In this document: one piece after another, positions 36,062 through 45,618 of the stretch
Numbering within the stretch: position 1 is the first letter of the stretch
Layout: each line of letters opens with the position of its first letter
Assembly (NCBI RefSeq): GCF_021266465.1
Contig: NZ_CP089848.1
Location: 3,100,001 to 3,164,000 of the forward strand
From: Paralcaligenes sp. KSB-10
GTDB lineage: Bacteria > Pseudomonadota > Gammaproteobacteria > Burkholderiales > Burkholderiaceae_B
Reading direction: 5' to 3'
Length of the DNA stretch: 64,000 nt
Notes under the pieces: generated by a model
Database searches by the model: none
Seen by the model: the letters and a program-made list of their open reading frames with translations, nothing else
What the model was told of the DNA's origin: nothing
Made by a program: the position numbers and the translations under genes

Positions 36062-37705
36062 ATGACAAAAAAAATCATTTCATTTTCCTCTTACCTTTTC
36101 ATCTTCTTATTCTTATGCGTTTTACTAAGCGGCCTATATCTACCAGTGTATTCCGATGAAGTAGTGACTAAATGGGGGCTAGCACGATTTTTCGCCGACA
36201 ACGCTCATGCCTTGTCATTTTTCCCACAATGCTCCACATCATTAGACCAACCTATTTCTCCGTTATTCTATCCAGCTGCCATAATATACTCTCTCGTCTA
36301 TGGTGGTTTGGGGCCCTTAGGGATCAGAGTAAGCGGCATATTATTTGCCCTCTTGTGGTTTTTTGGCATTGCATACTGGGTACATAAAAAAACAAAAGAA
36401 ACAAGTATGGCCATATATATTATTTCGGCGTTAATGGCGCTTAGTGCCATAGGTGTTATGCCATATCTTTTAATTCTATCGCGCTCCGAACAGATAGTCA
36501 CAACATCTTTGCTATTCCTATGCTTGTCGTGTCTTTTTTGGCGGGATTATTTTTTAAAAAATTACTATTCTATTTTTATCATTCTATTTTTACTTATTGT
36601 TTCTTGCTTATTATATGCGCATCCAAAGGCAATTTTCTTCACACCTGTCATTATTTTCTCCGCTTTCCATATAACTCAAAGAAAGCCAAAGCTATTACGC
36701 TTTATTTTATTTTTTTTAATTACTGCATTTGCTTATCAAAGTTTCAAAAATAGCAGCCTATTAAGTCATTGCCAAGATGCGCCCGGAATTGGAAAAATCT
36801 TCGCATACAATGTCATTCCTTTAAATTTACTCTTTCAGAGCCCCATAGAATTTTTTGTTCGTGGCATATCAAACATTTACAATGCACCAGCACAAATAAT
36901 TCACCATATAACATTTCAACCATCATATCAATCAGGATGGCTACCGGGACAGGGGCATCTATCATCATTAGAAAGAATAATTAATACAAGCATAATATAT
37001 ATATATAATATGCTAATTTTTGGAAGTCATATATTTATACTTATACTATTCGCATATAAATTATACCTAAGACAACTAACCTCAGCGCTTTGGCTCGGAA
37101 TATTGATTTTATTCGGATCAATAGGAACTGCTTTCTTCTATAATACATGGAACTTTTACGGAGCAACCCAGGCTGTTCCAATATCAACAATCCTGCTTCT
37201 AATTTGTCTGTACTCCTTAAAGCTAGACGGGAAGCTGCATAAAATACAGCCTCTATTTTTTTTAGCAGTGATCTGCGCAAGCACATCCATGGGTATTCTT
37301 GCCTCCCAATATTTGCCTACCATGATTATTAACTCACAAACCTTGGCCGCAGACATAAAGAACCAGCCGTTGTCGATCCCAGTTTTTAACACAAAAGAAC
37401 ATATATCGACGATACGAAATCTAGCCAAGGCATGCGGAGTATCCGGCGATAATGCAAAAAACCTTGTCGTTGACCACATGACTTATTTCGCATTTACTGA
37501 GCTACGCAATCCAATCCACGTACTTTATATCTCTGAGCCGGGATTCGGTGTTGACTTGGCAAATGGTAAACTTCTGCCATTCCTAAAAAAGATGGCTAGC
37601 CCTGCAATAATTGCACGCTGTACTTATATGCCATCACAACTCAAAACGCTAAAAACCATCGAACTCGGTGGTTATTGTTGTATTAATTTGATGGGCCAAC
37701 AATGA
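36062..37705 (+). CDS. GT-C-like integral membrane protein
   Basis: 547 aa from the ATG at 36062; an upstream TTG frame extension is ignored. About 11 membrane spans; the first outer loop begins [19 protein letters not shown], carrying the acidic pair (SDE) expected at the GT-C active site (compare ArnT/GtrC-type enzymes). The C-terminal about 120 residues are soluble and contain several Cys ([24 protein letters not shown]). First gene of the plus-strand arm and divergent from the YfhO-like gene. Probably a lipid-phosphate-sugar-dependent transferase acting outside the inner membrane; alternatively an unusual polymerase. Confidence 0.6.
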   Translation: MTKKIISFSSYLFIFLFLCVLLSGLYLPVYSDEVVTKWGLARFFADNAHALSFFPQCSTSLDQPISPLFYPAAIIYSLVYGGLGPLGIRVSGILFALLWFFGIAYWVHKKTKETSMAIYIISALMALSAIGVMPYLLILSRSEQIVTTSLLFLCLSCLFWRDYFLKNYYSIFIILFLLIVSCLLYAHPKAIFFTPVIIFSAFHITQRKPKLLRFILFFLITAFAYQSFKNSSLLSHCQDAPGIGKIFAYNVIPLNLLFQSPIEFFVRGISNIYNAPAQIIHHITFQPSYQSGWLPGQGHLSSLERIINTSIIYIYNMLIFGSHIFILILFAYKLYLRQLTSALWLGILILFGSIGTAFFYNTWNFYGATQAVPISTILLLICLYSLKLDGKLHKIQPLFFLAVICASTSMGILASQYLPTMIINSQTLAADIKNQPLSIPVFNTKEHISTIRNLAKACGVSGDNAKNLVVDHMTYFAFTELRNPIHVLYISEPGFGVDLANGKLLPFLKKMASPAIIARCTYMPSQLKTLKTIELGGYCCINLMGQQ

Positions 37706-37742
37706 TTGGTCACGATACAGTTACTTACTCAGCGAAAAGGCT

Positions 37743-38438
37743 ATGAAAAAAGTCGCCATTCTTCAATCCAATTACATCCCATGGAAGGGCTACTTTGACA
37801 TGATCGCAGCCGTAGACGAATTTATTCTCTACGACGACATGCAGTACACCCGCCGCGATTGGCGCAACCGCAATCAGATTAAAACCCCACAAGGGGTCCA
37901 GTGGCTTACGATCCCCGTCCGGGTAAAAGGCAAATACAATCAAACTATTCGCGAAACCGAAATAGATGACTCCGACTGGGCAAAATCGCATTGGAAGTCG
38001 CTGTCTCAAAATTATCACCAGGCACCCCATTTCGAAGAAGTAGCCACGCTGCTCGAACCACTCTACCTAGAACACACCTACACCCATTTGTCAGCACTTA
38101 ACCGCAACCTGATCGAGACGGTATGTAGTTACCTAGGCATTACTACTAAAATTAGCAATTCTTGGGATTACACACTAGTTGAAGGAAAAACAGAACGTCT
38201 GGCCGATTTATGCGCCCAAGCGGGGGGGACTGAATACATCTCAGGCCCCGCAGCACGGGATTACATTGACGAGAACGTATTTATGGACATGGACATAAAG
38301 CTGACTTGGTTCGATTACTCAGGCTATCCTGAATATCATCAACTCTGGGGTGCGTTTGTACATGGCGTTACTATTCTCGATCTACTGTTTAACTGCGGCA
38401 AGGACACTTCACATTATATGAAACATGTCAGGCCATGA
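37743..38438 (+). CDS. WbqC-family protein
   Basis: 231 aa. Clear WbqC signature at the N-terminus: [18 protein letters not shown], then [24 protein letters not shown], and the C-terminal SGPAARDYI and [13 protein letters not shown] precedes the ATG. The family is common in O-antigen and flagellin-sugar clusters with amino-sugar genes, but its biochemical role is not settled. Overlaps the next gene by ATGA, so it is tightly linked to the GT2. Confidence 0.88.
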   Translation: MKKVAILQSNYIPWKGYFDMIAAVDEFILYDDMQYTRRDWRNRNQIKTPQGVQWLTIPVRVKGKYNQTIRETEIDDSDWAKSHWKSLSQNYHQAPHFEEVATLLEPLYLEHTYTHLSALNRNLIETVCSYLGITTKISNSWDYTLVEGKTERLADLCAQAGGTEYISGPAARDYIDENVFMDMDIKLTWFDYSGYPEYHQLWGAFVHGVTILDLLFNCGKDTSHYMKHVRP

Positions 38439-39424
38439 AGTTATCTATCGTCACCACCCTATATCAATCAGCACCTCATATCGACGAATTTTATCGTCGC
38501 GCAAGCGCGGCTGCCGAGCTGTTGGTAGGTGATGACTACGAAATTGTTTTAGTAAATGACGGGTCGCTGGATAATAGCTTGGAACGCGCCATTACTCTAG
38601 CGCAGAGCGATCCCCGCATTGTCCTCGTCGATTTATCGCGCAACTTTGGTCATCACAAGGCAATGATGACTGGCTTGGCACATACATGTGGAGAGCAAGT
38701 ATTTCTAATTGATTGCGACCTTGAGGAGGAGCCAGAATGGCTGCCTCAGTTTGCCGAAAAGCTCTCTAGTGAAGGTTGTGATGTGGTGTACGGCATCCAA
38801 GAGCAACGCAAAGGCAATTTTTTTGAACGGTGGAGCGGACAATGGTTCTATCGCATGTTTAAACTGTTGTCGGGATTAACATTACCCGAGAATACCGTCA
38901 CCGCTCGGCTCATGACACGACGTTATGTGAATGCATTACTTTTACACACGGAACGAGAAGTCGTAATCGCAGGGCTATGGTTGATTACAGGCTTTGACCA
39001 ACGGCCTCAACTTATCAAAAAGCATAATCATAGCGATACAACATATACCTTCAGAAAAAAAATGTCATTACTAGTGAACTCTATTACCTCATTTAGTAAT
39101 GCACCTTTAATTGCTATCTTCTATATTGGTATCACTATTTTGTGCGTGGCTGGTGGGTACATTGCTTATCTTTTGATTCATTGGACATTTTTTGCCAAGC
39201 CTTTAAGTGGTTGGACATCCGTGATGGCTTCAATATGGTTTTTGGGCGGGTTGATCATCTCATTTATCGGAATTGTCGGCATTTACCTATCAAAAATTTT
39301 CTCGGAAACTAAACGCCGCCCTTACACGATTGTTAAGCAAATATATAGAAACCACCTTGGCGCGACAGGGGCTGACATCCCCAGCCCATCTAAAGAAATT
39401 GGTCCGAGCGAGACAGCAGCATGA
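38435..39424 (+). CDS. GT2 polyprenyl-phosphate glycosyltransferase (GtrB/ArnC/CsbB-like)
   Basis: 329 aa. GT-A domain: [42 protein letters not shown], metal-binding DCD in [13 protein letters not shown]. Two C-terminal membrane helices ([20 protein letters not shown] and [20 protein letters not shown]) give the GtrB/DPM-like form that makes undecaprenyl-phosphate-sugars rather than O-unit linkages. ATGA overlaps on both sides. With a small transporter (43729) and GT-C proteins nearby it completes the parts list of a GtrABC-like system. Confidence 0.88.
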   Translation: MKLSIVTTLYQSAPHIDEFYRRASAAAELLVGDDYEIVLVNDGSLDNSLERAITLAQSDPRIVLVDLSRNFGHHKAMMTGLAHTCGEQVFLIDCDLEEEPEWLPQFAEKLSSEGCDVVYGIQEQRKGNFFERWSGQWFYRMFKLLSGLTLPENTVTARLMTRRYVNALLLHTEREVVIAGLWLITGFDQRPQLIKKHNHSDTTYTFRKKMSLLVNSITSFSNAPLIAIFYIGITILCVAGGYIAYLLIHWTFFAKPLSGWTSVMASIWFLGGLIISFIGIVGIYLSKIFSETKRRPYTIVKQIYRNHLGATGADIPSPSKEIGPSETAA

Positions 39425-40251
39425 GCACAAGCGTCATCCCAAGCTACGGAATTATTGAAAGAAGTCCAACCGTTGATGACTCCGACCGCATTGTGGAGGA
39501 GATAAGAAACCTAGGCTACGCAGTTATAAACCCCGGTATTTCTGACGAAAATGCTCAGCAATTAGCTACGAAATTCGATATTGTGTATGCCGCGTATCAA
39601 CATCGATTTGGAACAGCATTTCTTAACGACCGAGACGAGCATAATACGATTCGCCTCCCACTTGCTTTTAATTCCAGTTTTTTATATTTGGCCACAAACA
39701 AAAATCTTATTGCCATTATTTCCAAACTTATCTACGGAAAATTCATCCTGAATCAACAAAACGGAATTATTAATCCTGTCGGTAGCCGATATAATCAAGG
39801 CGCATGGCACCGTGACCTGCCTTATCAGCACTTCGTCAGCACACGCCCCATCATTATTAATGCTCTTTATTGCGTAGACGACTTCACTGCACAGAATGGT
39901 GCAACGTACGTATTGCCAGCTAGCCACAAGCAAAATGCCTTCCCCTCAGACGAGTACGTGGCAAAAAATGCTATTCAAGTGGCAGCGCCTGCAGGCTCGT
40001 TTATTATCATCGACGGCATGACCTACCATCGCGGCGGCAAAAACACGACACAAACTCCGAGGCGCGCGGTGAACCATGTTTATACGATACCGTATATCAA
40101 ACAGCAAATACTTATTCCTTCCGCATTAAGAGAGGAAGCAGCTAGCTTGGACGAAGCGGCCAAAGATCTTTTAGGGTTTCGCTATGAAAGCCCACGAACC
40201 ATTGAAGAATTCATTACAGACAGGCCATTACGTGCCAAGTTGAACAACTGA
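39421..40251 (+). CDS. Phytanoyl-CoA dioxygenase (PhyH) family Fe(II)/2-oxoglutarate enzyme
   Basis: 276 aa. The facial triad is visible: H-x-D in AWHRDLPYQ (about residues 123-125) and the distal His in MTYHRGGKNTT (about 202), with the 2OG-binding Arg likely in TPRRAVNH. PhyH enzymes hydroxylate or oxidise C-H bonds; members in glycan clusters act on sugars or their acyl groups. Translationally coupled to the GT2. The substrate is unknown; hydroxylation of a sugar or N-acyl chain of the local glycan is inference. Confidence 0.85.
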   Translation: MSTSVIPSYGIIERSPTVDDSDRIVEEIRNLGYAVINPGISDENAQQLATKFDIVYAAYQHRFGTAFLNDRDEHNTIRLPLAFNSSFLYLATNKNLIAIISKLIYGKFILNQQNGIINPVGSRYNQGAWHRDLPYQHFVSTRPIIINALYCVDDFTAQNGATYVLPASHKQNAFPSDEYVAKNAIQVAAPAGSFIIIDGMTYHRGGKNTTQTPRRAVNHVYTIPYIKQQILIPSALREEAASLDEAAKDLLGFRYESPRTIEEFITDRPLRAKLNN

Positions 40252-40318
40252 ACCCACCCCACAATCTTGAACACCGAATCAGACATAGTGATCACCAATT
40301 AAGAACTTCAAGCATCGC

Positions 40319-41467
40319 ATGACTACGCTTATATGCAATATATGCTCTAACCCCTTGCAACTACTCCCTGTCCCCAAGACAAACCGCGCAATGCTTAGTG
40401 ATGGCCGCATACTAGGTGTGGCTCTTGAAAAGGCATCATGCCTCTCCTGCGGTCTGGCGGCACATGTCAACGAACTGGCTGAGGATTCGGTAAAGACTGC
40501 ATACGATGAAAGCTACGCCCTTTCCACATCTTCACCGCTCGCGGATAAAGCCAGGGCTCAGAACTATGCGAAAACCTTGGTTAACAATTTTCACCCTGCC
40601 AAGCGAGTGCTTGAGATCGGTTGCGGATCCGGCAACTTGCTTCAAGAGATGACAAGCCGCTGGCACAATTCCTTTTTTGTAGGCATTGACCCAGCACTGC
40701 CGAACGAAATCATTTCTACTGAACGAACACAGTATGTGCGAGCCTTCTTCGATGCATCGGCGAAAGGGGGCCTTAGCAAGAAATTTGATCTTATTTTTTC
40801 TATTAACGTCATAGAACACATCAATTCTCCTACTGAATTTTTTGCTTTAGCCTCCGAACTCCTGACGCCTGATGGCCAATTGGCGGTTATCTGCCCCGCC
40901 GCGCACCCTCCAAACGTCGAGCTGATGTTCTATGATCATCTACATACATTTACAGCAGGCGCATTAGCGGTAACGGCTATGGCATCTGGACTCTCGCTTG
41001 TATCCAGTATCGAAAATCTGCCACAGCTTGGGGATTTCCAGCTCGCTACTTTTTGCCAGGCGCCACAGCGAGACAACACCCTAGCGAGACCCTTCGAAGG
41101 AGGTGAGCTTGCCTTGGCGAAATTAAGAGCGGCATACTTAAATGCTTGGGGAAAATTGGAAGATACGTTGTTAGCTCGCACCGACGATTCCCCACATATT
41201 GCCATGTTTGGCGCCGGGCAGATGGCAGCGCTAATTAGAGCCTATGCTCCTCTCGTTTGGAAAAAAGTTAAGCTGCTAGTCATGGACAATGTTGATGACG
41301 CATGGCAACTCGACAAACCGGTAGACAATTACCTCGAAAACGTTACCAAACTTAAAAAATATCCGATCATTCTCGCAGTATCGCCGAGGGTGCAAGCAAA
41401 GCTTGCAGAACGCCTCACTCAGGATGGCCTAACAGCGATACGGTTTGATGACTTGATTTTAAGCTAA
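40319..41467 (+). CDS. Sugar C-methyltransferase-like protein (zinc-binding N-terminus)
   Basis: 382 aa. Cys pairs C6/C9 and C41/C44 form the zinc-binding domain (Methyltransf_13), then the SAM fold VLEIGCGSGNLLQEM and FSINVIEHI, and a C-terminal Rossmann-like domain (about 290-382: IAMFGAGQMAALIRAY). This three-part build is that of TylC3-type enzymes, which add a methyl to carbon of a keto-deoxy nucleotide sugar. dTDP-4-keto-6-deoxyglucose, made by rfbA/rfbB nearby, is a possible source of substrate. Confidence 0.82.
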   Translation: MTTLICNICSNPLQLLPVPKTNRAMLSDGRILGVALEKASCLSCGLAAHVNELAEDSVKTAYDESYALSTSSPLADKARAQNYAKTLVNNFHPAKRVLEIGCGSGNLLQEMTSRWHNSFFVGIDPALPNEIISTERTQYVRAFFDASAKGGLSKKFDLIFSINVIEHINSPTEFFALASELLTPDGQLAVICPAAHPPNVELMFYDHLHTFTAGALAVTAMASGLSLVSSIENLPQLGDFQLATFCQAPQRDNTLARPFEGGELALAKLRAAYLNAWGKLEDTLLARTDDSPHIAMFGAGQMAALIRAYAPLVWKKVKLLVMDNVDDAWQLDKPVDNYLENVTKLKKYPIILAVSPRVQAKLAERLTQDGLTAIRFDDLILS

Positions 41468-41485
41468 CTATAGTGTTTTGCAAAA

Positions 41486-42127
41486 ATGGCTATGAAAAAA
41501 GAAACTTCAGACATTTTAAGCTGTGTAGCTGACTACTATACAGCCAAGCTCAATAAACATGGCGAGACGCCACGCGGCGTTGACTGGAATGGAACCGAAA
41601 GCCAAGAACTCCGCTTTGGTCAACTTAGTAAGTGCATCGAACCAACCACGCCATTTTCACTCAATGATCTGGGATGTGGCTATGGTGCGCTTTACGACTA
41701 CCTGAACGTTATCCGTTCACAGTTTACGTACCATGGGTGGGATATCTCCGACAGTATGATTCGAGCGGCAAGGGGCCGTTATATTCATCGCGAAAATGCC
41801 AATTTTGCAGTCGCCTCAGAGCCTTCCTTGATTGCAGATTATGGCATTGCCAGCGGCATTTTTAATGTTCGGCTAGAACGCAGTGATGCAGAGTGGTTCG
41901 ATTACATACAAATGACACTCGATATATTGAATCGCACCAGCCGGAGAGGCTTTGCCTTTAACTGCCTAACTTCATACTCTGATGCGGAAAAAATGCGCGA
42001 TTATCTTTATTATGCCAATCCGTGTACTTTATTTGACCTATGCATGCGTCGCTATTCACGTCACGTCGCCTTGTTGCATGATTATGGCCTTTATGAATTC
42101 ACAATTGTCGTGAGAAAAGATCTATGA
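41486..42127 (+). CDS. Class I SAM-dependent methyltransferase
   Basis: 213 aa. Motif I SLNDLGCGYGALYDYL at about 56-70 and GWDISDSMIRAARGRY; ends with a Y-x-x-H-x-x-L helix and EFTIVVRK strand. An alternative ATG lies two codons in. Overlaps the acetyltransferase by ATGA, which suggests both act on the same sugar. Substrate unknown. Confidence 0.82.
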   Translation: MAMKKETSDILSCVADYYTAKLNKHGETPRGVDWNGTESQELRFGQLSKCIEPTTPFSLNDLGCGYGALYDYLNVIRSQFTYHGWDISDSMIRAARGRYIHRENANFAVASEPSLIADYGIASGIFNVRLERSDAEWFDYIQMTLDILNRTSRRGFAFNCLTSYSDAEKMRDYLYYANPCTLFDLCMRRYSRHVALLHDYGLYEFTIVVRKDL

Positions 42128-42789
42128 AAAAACCCTTAATTATCTTTGGCGCGGGCGATATTGCACAGCTTGCCCATTATTATTTCAGCACAGACTCGAA
42201 CTATACCGTTGAGGCTTTCACAGTAGATGCTGCTTATTTAACTATCAACGAATTTTGCGGAGCCCCTCTTGTACCGTTCGAACAACTTGCAGACTATTAC
42301 CCCGCAGAAACTCATGAAATTTTTATCGCGCTAAGTTACTCAAAGCTAAACCAAACTCGCAAAGAGAAATATTTAGCCGCTAAAGTTGCTGGCTATCGTA
42401 TTGCTAGCTATATCAGCTCCCATGCGACAATACTCAACAACGGTCAAATCGGCGAGAACTGTTTCGTCCTTGAAGACAATACCGTTCAACCTTTCGTATC
42501 CATCGGCAATAACGTGACGCTGTGGAGCGGCAACCATATTGGGCATCACTCCACAATCCGCGACCACTGCTTCATCGCGTCGCACGTCATAGTTTCCGGC
42601 GGGGTAGACATTGGCGAATCATGTTTTATCGGCGTCAACGCTACATTACGCGACCACATTAAAGTTGGCGAAAAATGCGTTATCGGAGCAGGAGCATTGC
42701 TTTTAGCGGACGCTGAACCCCAAGGCGTATATATGGGCGAAACCACCCCGCGCTCCAGAGTGCCTAGCACTCGACTAAGAAATATTTAG
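42124..42789 (+). CDS. NeuD/PglD-family acyltransferase
   Basis: 221 aa. N-terminal LIIFGAGDIAQLAHYYF, then hexapeptide repeats (ILNNGQIGENCFVLEDNT ... VSIGNNVTLWSGNHIGHHS ... VDIGESCFIGVNATLRD). Catalytic His region GNHIGHHSTI. A second member of this family in the locus besides 23498. With rffA (46499) nearby, acylation of a 4-amino-4,6-dideoxy sugar is plausible. Confidence 0.87.
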   Translation: MKKPLIIFGAGDIAQLAHYYFSTDSNYTVEAFTVDAAYLTINEFCGAPLVPFEQLADYYPAETHEIFIALSYSKLNQTRKEKYLAAKVAGYRIASYISSHATILNNGQIGENCFVLEDNTVQPFVSIGNNVTLWSGNHIGHHSTIRDHCFIASHVIVSGGVDIGESCFIGVNATLRDHIKVGEKCVIGAGALLLADAEPQGVYMGETTPRSRVPSTRLRNI

Positions 42790-42797
42790 AGGCGTCA

Positions 42798-43709
42798 ATG
42801 CTCTGGAAAAAGCTGGGGCAACTTTACTGCCCAAAATTTATACACCCTAAACTTGCAAGCCACGCAGCGAACCCGTTGGCCGTGCTATTGAACGGCGATG
42901 TGTATCGTATCTTCTATAGCGGCCGCGACAGTCAAAATCGTTCTTCAGTAAGTTTCATCGACGCAGACATCGTGAAGCGCGAGGTCCTGCACATCCACGA
43001 CAAACCTGCATTCACGCACGGCCGGGAAAATAGCTTCTACTCACATGGGGTCAGTATTGGCAATTGCTATGAAGCAGACGGACATCGCTACATCTTGTTT
43101 ATGGGATGGCAACTCCCTCTCGGCGGACACTGGCGAGGTGACATCGGACGCCTAGTGCTTGAATCCGATTTTTCGTTGCGTCTGGACAGTGACTTGCCTT
43201 TTATGGCAACCAGCACAACCGATCCAATTAGCCTTTCATACCCCTGGACGGTACAGGAAAAACACGGAAATTTTCGTATGTGGTACGGATCAACAGCTAC
43301 TTGGGACGCAGGCAATGGTGAAATGCTACATGTGATTAACCAAGCTTCGTCGGTTGATGGCCATATTTGGCATCGAGAAGGCCTTGCCGTCCCCTACGCA
43401 CTGGGTATAGCTCAAGCGTTTTCTCGCCCAACGGTTATTGGCAACGAAAATGATGGCTATCATATGTGGTTCTCATATCGCGGCGGGTCAGGCGATAAGT
43501 ATAGAATTGGCTATGCCTGTAGCGCTGACGGAAAGACGTGGGCGCTACGATTGGAAGATTCCGGCATAGATGTATCGCCCACAGGATGGGATTCTGAAAT
43601 GATTGAATATCCGTTTGTTTTTGATCACGGAGGCCTACGCTACATGCTCTACAACGGTAATGACTACGGCAAATCTGGATTTGGCTTGGCCGTAATGGAT
43701 TCCGAATGA
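42798..43709 (+). CDS. Five-bladed beta-propeller (GH43/GH32-like) protein
   Basis: 303 aa, no signal peptide. Repeated propeller blades with the pattern Y.I/M.Y.G/S: VYRIFYSGRDSQNRSSVSFID, NFRMWYGSTATWDAG, GYHMWFSYRGGSGDKYRIGYA and LRYMLYNGNDYGKSGFGLA (each a blade). Possible acidic catalytic positions are not certain. Cytoplasmic proteins of this type occur in O-antigen clusters with WbqC and methyltransferases, with no proven activity. Nine bases after the acetyltransferase. Confidence 0.65.
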   Translation: MLWKKLGQLYCPKFIHPKLASHAANPLAVLLNGDVYRIFYSGRDSQNRSSVSFIDADIVKREVLHIHDKPAFTHGRENSFYSHGVSIGNCYEADGHRYILFMGWQLPLGGHWRGDIGRLVLESDFSLRLDSDLPFMATSTTDPISLSYPWTVQEKHGNFRMWYGSTATWDAGNGEMLHVINQASSVDGHIWHREGLAVPYALGIAQAFSRPTVIGNENDGYHMWFSYRGGSGDKYRIGYACSADGKTWALRLEDSGIDVSPTGWDSEMIEYPFVFDHGGLRYMLYNGNDYGKSGFGLAVMDSE

Positions 43710-43728
43710 CCTCAAACATCGAATAATA

Positions 43729-44097
43729 ATGAAAACTTATTTTTTAATACTCCCTGTAGCTCTGCTGGTTGCATACAGCCAAGTTATAGTAAAGATTAGA
43801 GCGACAAGCATCGTAATTAATGCCAACTCGGGCATTTTAGAAAAACTGTTCGCCTATATATTTGACCCCTTTATCATATCCGCTTACTCTTCTGCCCTAA
43901 TTGCCTCGTTTGCTTGGCTCTTTGTTGTCACGAAATTGCCTCTTTCCATCGCATTCCCTATCTATATTGGGCTAACGTTTGTTCTGGTCCTATTTGGAAG
44001 CTGGCTTTTTCTAGCAGAAACGCCCAGCCCCGCAAAACTAATTGCGGTGATCTTAATATTTTCAGGCATAGTTCTCGGAGTATGGGCAGATGCATAG
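43729..44097 (+). CDS. Small four-helix transporter (EamA/SMR-like)
   Basis: 122 aa with four membrane helices: TYFLILPVALLVAYSQVIV, FIISAYSSALIASFAWLFVV, LSIAFPIYIGLTFVLVLFGS and PSPAKLIAVILIFSGIVLGV. Size and topology match ArnE/ArnF and SMR proteins, which as dimers flip undecaprenyl-phosphate-sugars or export cations. In this context, between sugar-tailoring genes and downstream of a GtrB-like GT2, a flippase role is favoured. Confidence 0.75.
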   Translation: MKTYFLILPVALLVAYSQVIVKIRATSIVINANSGILEKLFAYIFDPFIISAYSSALIASFAWLFVVTKLPLSIAFPIYIGLTFVLVLFGSWLFLAETPSPAKLIAVILIFSGIVLGVWADA

Positions 44098-44977
44098 GGC
44101 TACCACCGACATGACAGACTGGCTATCCGGCGTGAAGCAGCACATACAGCTTAGTGCGCCGGACCTTATGCCTATGCTGGAAATATACTTGGCTGAAGCC
44201 ACATTTGGAAGGCAATACATAACAGATGATTTATTACAATTGCCTAAAGGGGCTCGAATTTTGGAGATTGGAGCCGGATCACTGCTGCTGAGCTGTCAGC
44301 TTGTAAGGGAAGGTTTTAACGTTTCTGCACTTGAACCTATCGGTTCTGGCTTCTCCCATTTTTCCAGACTCCGTCAATTAGTATTAGAGCGGGCCAATGC
44401 TATTAATTGTCAGCCACATATCATTGACCAGACCGTCGAACGTTTGTCCGAAAGAGACAGCTATGATTACGCATTTTCCATCAACGTCATGGAGCATGTG
44501 AGCAATATTGGGCAGGCACTTGCCAACGTCTGTTCGGCCATTAAAGCTGGAGCGGCGTATCGTTTTACGTGCCCTAATTATCTGTTCCCTTACGAGCCAC
44601 ATTTTAATATTCCAACCTTTTTCTCAAAACGTCTGACAGAAAAATTATTTTATAAAAAAATATATCAGAGCAAAACCGTTCCAGATGCGACCGGAACTTG
44701 GAGATCCCTGAATTGGATTAACCCTTTGGTAATCGGTAAAGGGGTTAAAGGGCTTCGTAACGTCCAAGTCTCTTTTAATAAAACGCTATTGGTATCAACG
44801 CTCGAACGCATTGCAACAGACCCGGGTTTCGCGCAGCGGAGGTCTCCGTTTATACGAACAATTATTCTTGGCCTGGTCCGGTTAAAGCTACATGAAATAT
44901 TTGCCTATGTGCCTGCCATATTCCAGCCAATTATCGATTGTCGTTTGCATAAAATCAGCTTTAAACGGAGCAATTGA
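44090..44977 (+). CDS. Class I SAM-dependent methyltransferase
   Basis: 295 aa; overlaps the transporter end by 8 bp (a later ATG at 44111 is possible). Motif I ILEIGAGSLLLSCQLVREGF, acidic VSALEP, and FSINVMEHVSNIGQAL with the post-II motif. The C-terminal about 120 residues (TGTWRSLNWINPL ... LVRLKLHEIFAYVPAIFQP) contain a hydrophobic amphipathic stretch that may bind membrane. Acceptor unknown. Confidence 0.82.
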   Translation: MHRATTDMTDWLSGVKQHIQLSAPDLMPMLEIYLAEATFGRQYITDDLLQLPKGARILEIGAGSLLLSCQLVREGFNVSALEPIGSGFSHFSRLRQLVLERANAINCQPHIIDQTVERLSERDSYDYAFSINVMEHVSNIGQALANVCSAIKAGAAYRFTCPNYLFPYEPHFNIPTFFSKRLTEKLFYKKIYQSKTVPDATGTWRSLNWINPLVIGKGVKGLRNVQVSFNKTLLVSTLERIATDPGFAQRRSPFIRTIILGLVRLKLHEIFAYVPAIFQPIIDCRLHKISFKRSN

Positions 44978-45597
44978 TGGCTCAAGTTACTAGTGGCATT
45001 CACGCCATACTGTCGCACCCGTTTGTCTATTCTGCATTTCAAACGCTGATGGGAGCACATCAGGCTCGCACAAGATTCGCTAGGGATTTTATAAAATCTA
45101 CTCCTGGCATGAAAATTCTGGATATAGGATGCGGCCCAGCCGATATCCTTAACTACATACCTTCGACTGATTATTATGGGTTTGACATCAGCGAGTCATA
45201 CATTGCCCAGGCACGACACAGATACGGTAATCGTGGCATTTTTTACTGCCAATATCTTGCCGAAATTGATTTAGAGGCACTGCCGGCCTTCGATATAGTG
45301 CTCGCGTTAGGATTAATTCACCATCTCGATGATGCCCAGGCTATAAATGTAATACAACTCGCGTTTAAAGCGCTTAAACCAGGCGGACGCTTGCTAACTA
45401 TAGACCCCTGCCTAGACTCTTCACAGAACCCAATTGCTCGCTTCTTGATTCAGCATGATCGGGGGCAAAATGTAAGGGACAAAGCGGGTTACGACTCGAT
45501 AGCAAGCCAGGTCTTTGACTTGCGCCGCCTGGAAGTTCGACACCAAGCATGGATTCCTTATACACATTGCTTTATGGAATGTACTAAAACCGCTTAG
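44974..45597 (+). CDS. Class I SAM-dependent methyltransferase
   Basis: 207 aa. MKILDIGCGPADILNYI, YYGFDISESYIAQAR, DIVLALGLIHHLDDAQ and ALKPGGRLLTIDP: a complete Methyltransf_11 fold. Overlaps the previous methyltransferase by ATGA, so the two are co-translated. Fourth methyltransferase of the plus-strand arm. Confidence 0.85.
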   Translation: MMAQVTSGIHAILSHPFVYSAFQTLMGAHQARTRFARDFIKSTPGMKILDIGCGPADILNYIPSTDYYGFDISESYIAQARHRYGNRGIFYCQYLAEIDLEALPAFDIVLALGLIHHLDDAQAINVIQLAFKALKPGGRLLTIDPCLDSSQNPIARFLIQHDRGQNVRDKAGYDSIASQVFDLRRLEVRHQAWIPYTHCFMECTKTA

Positions 45598-45618
45598 AAC
45601 AGAAAACAGGAGATATTG

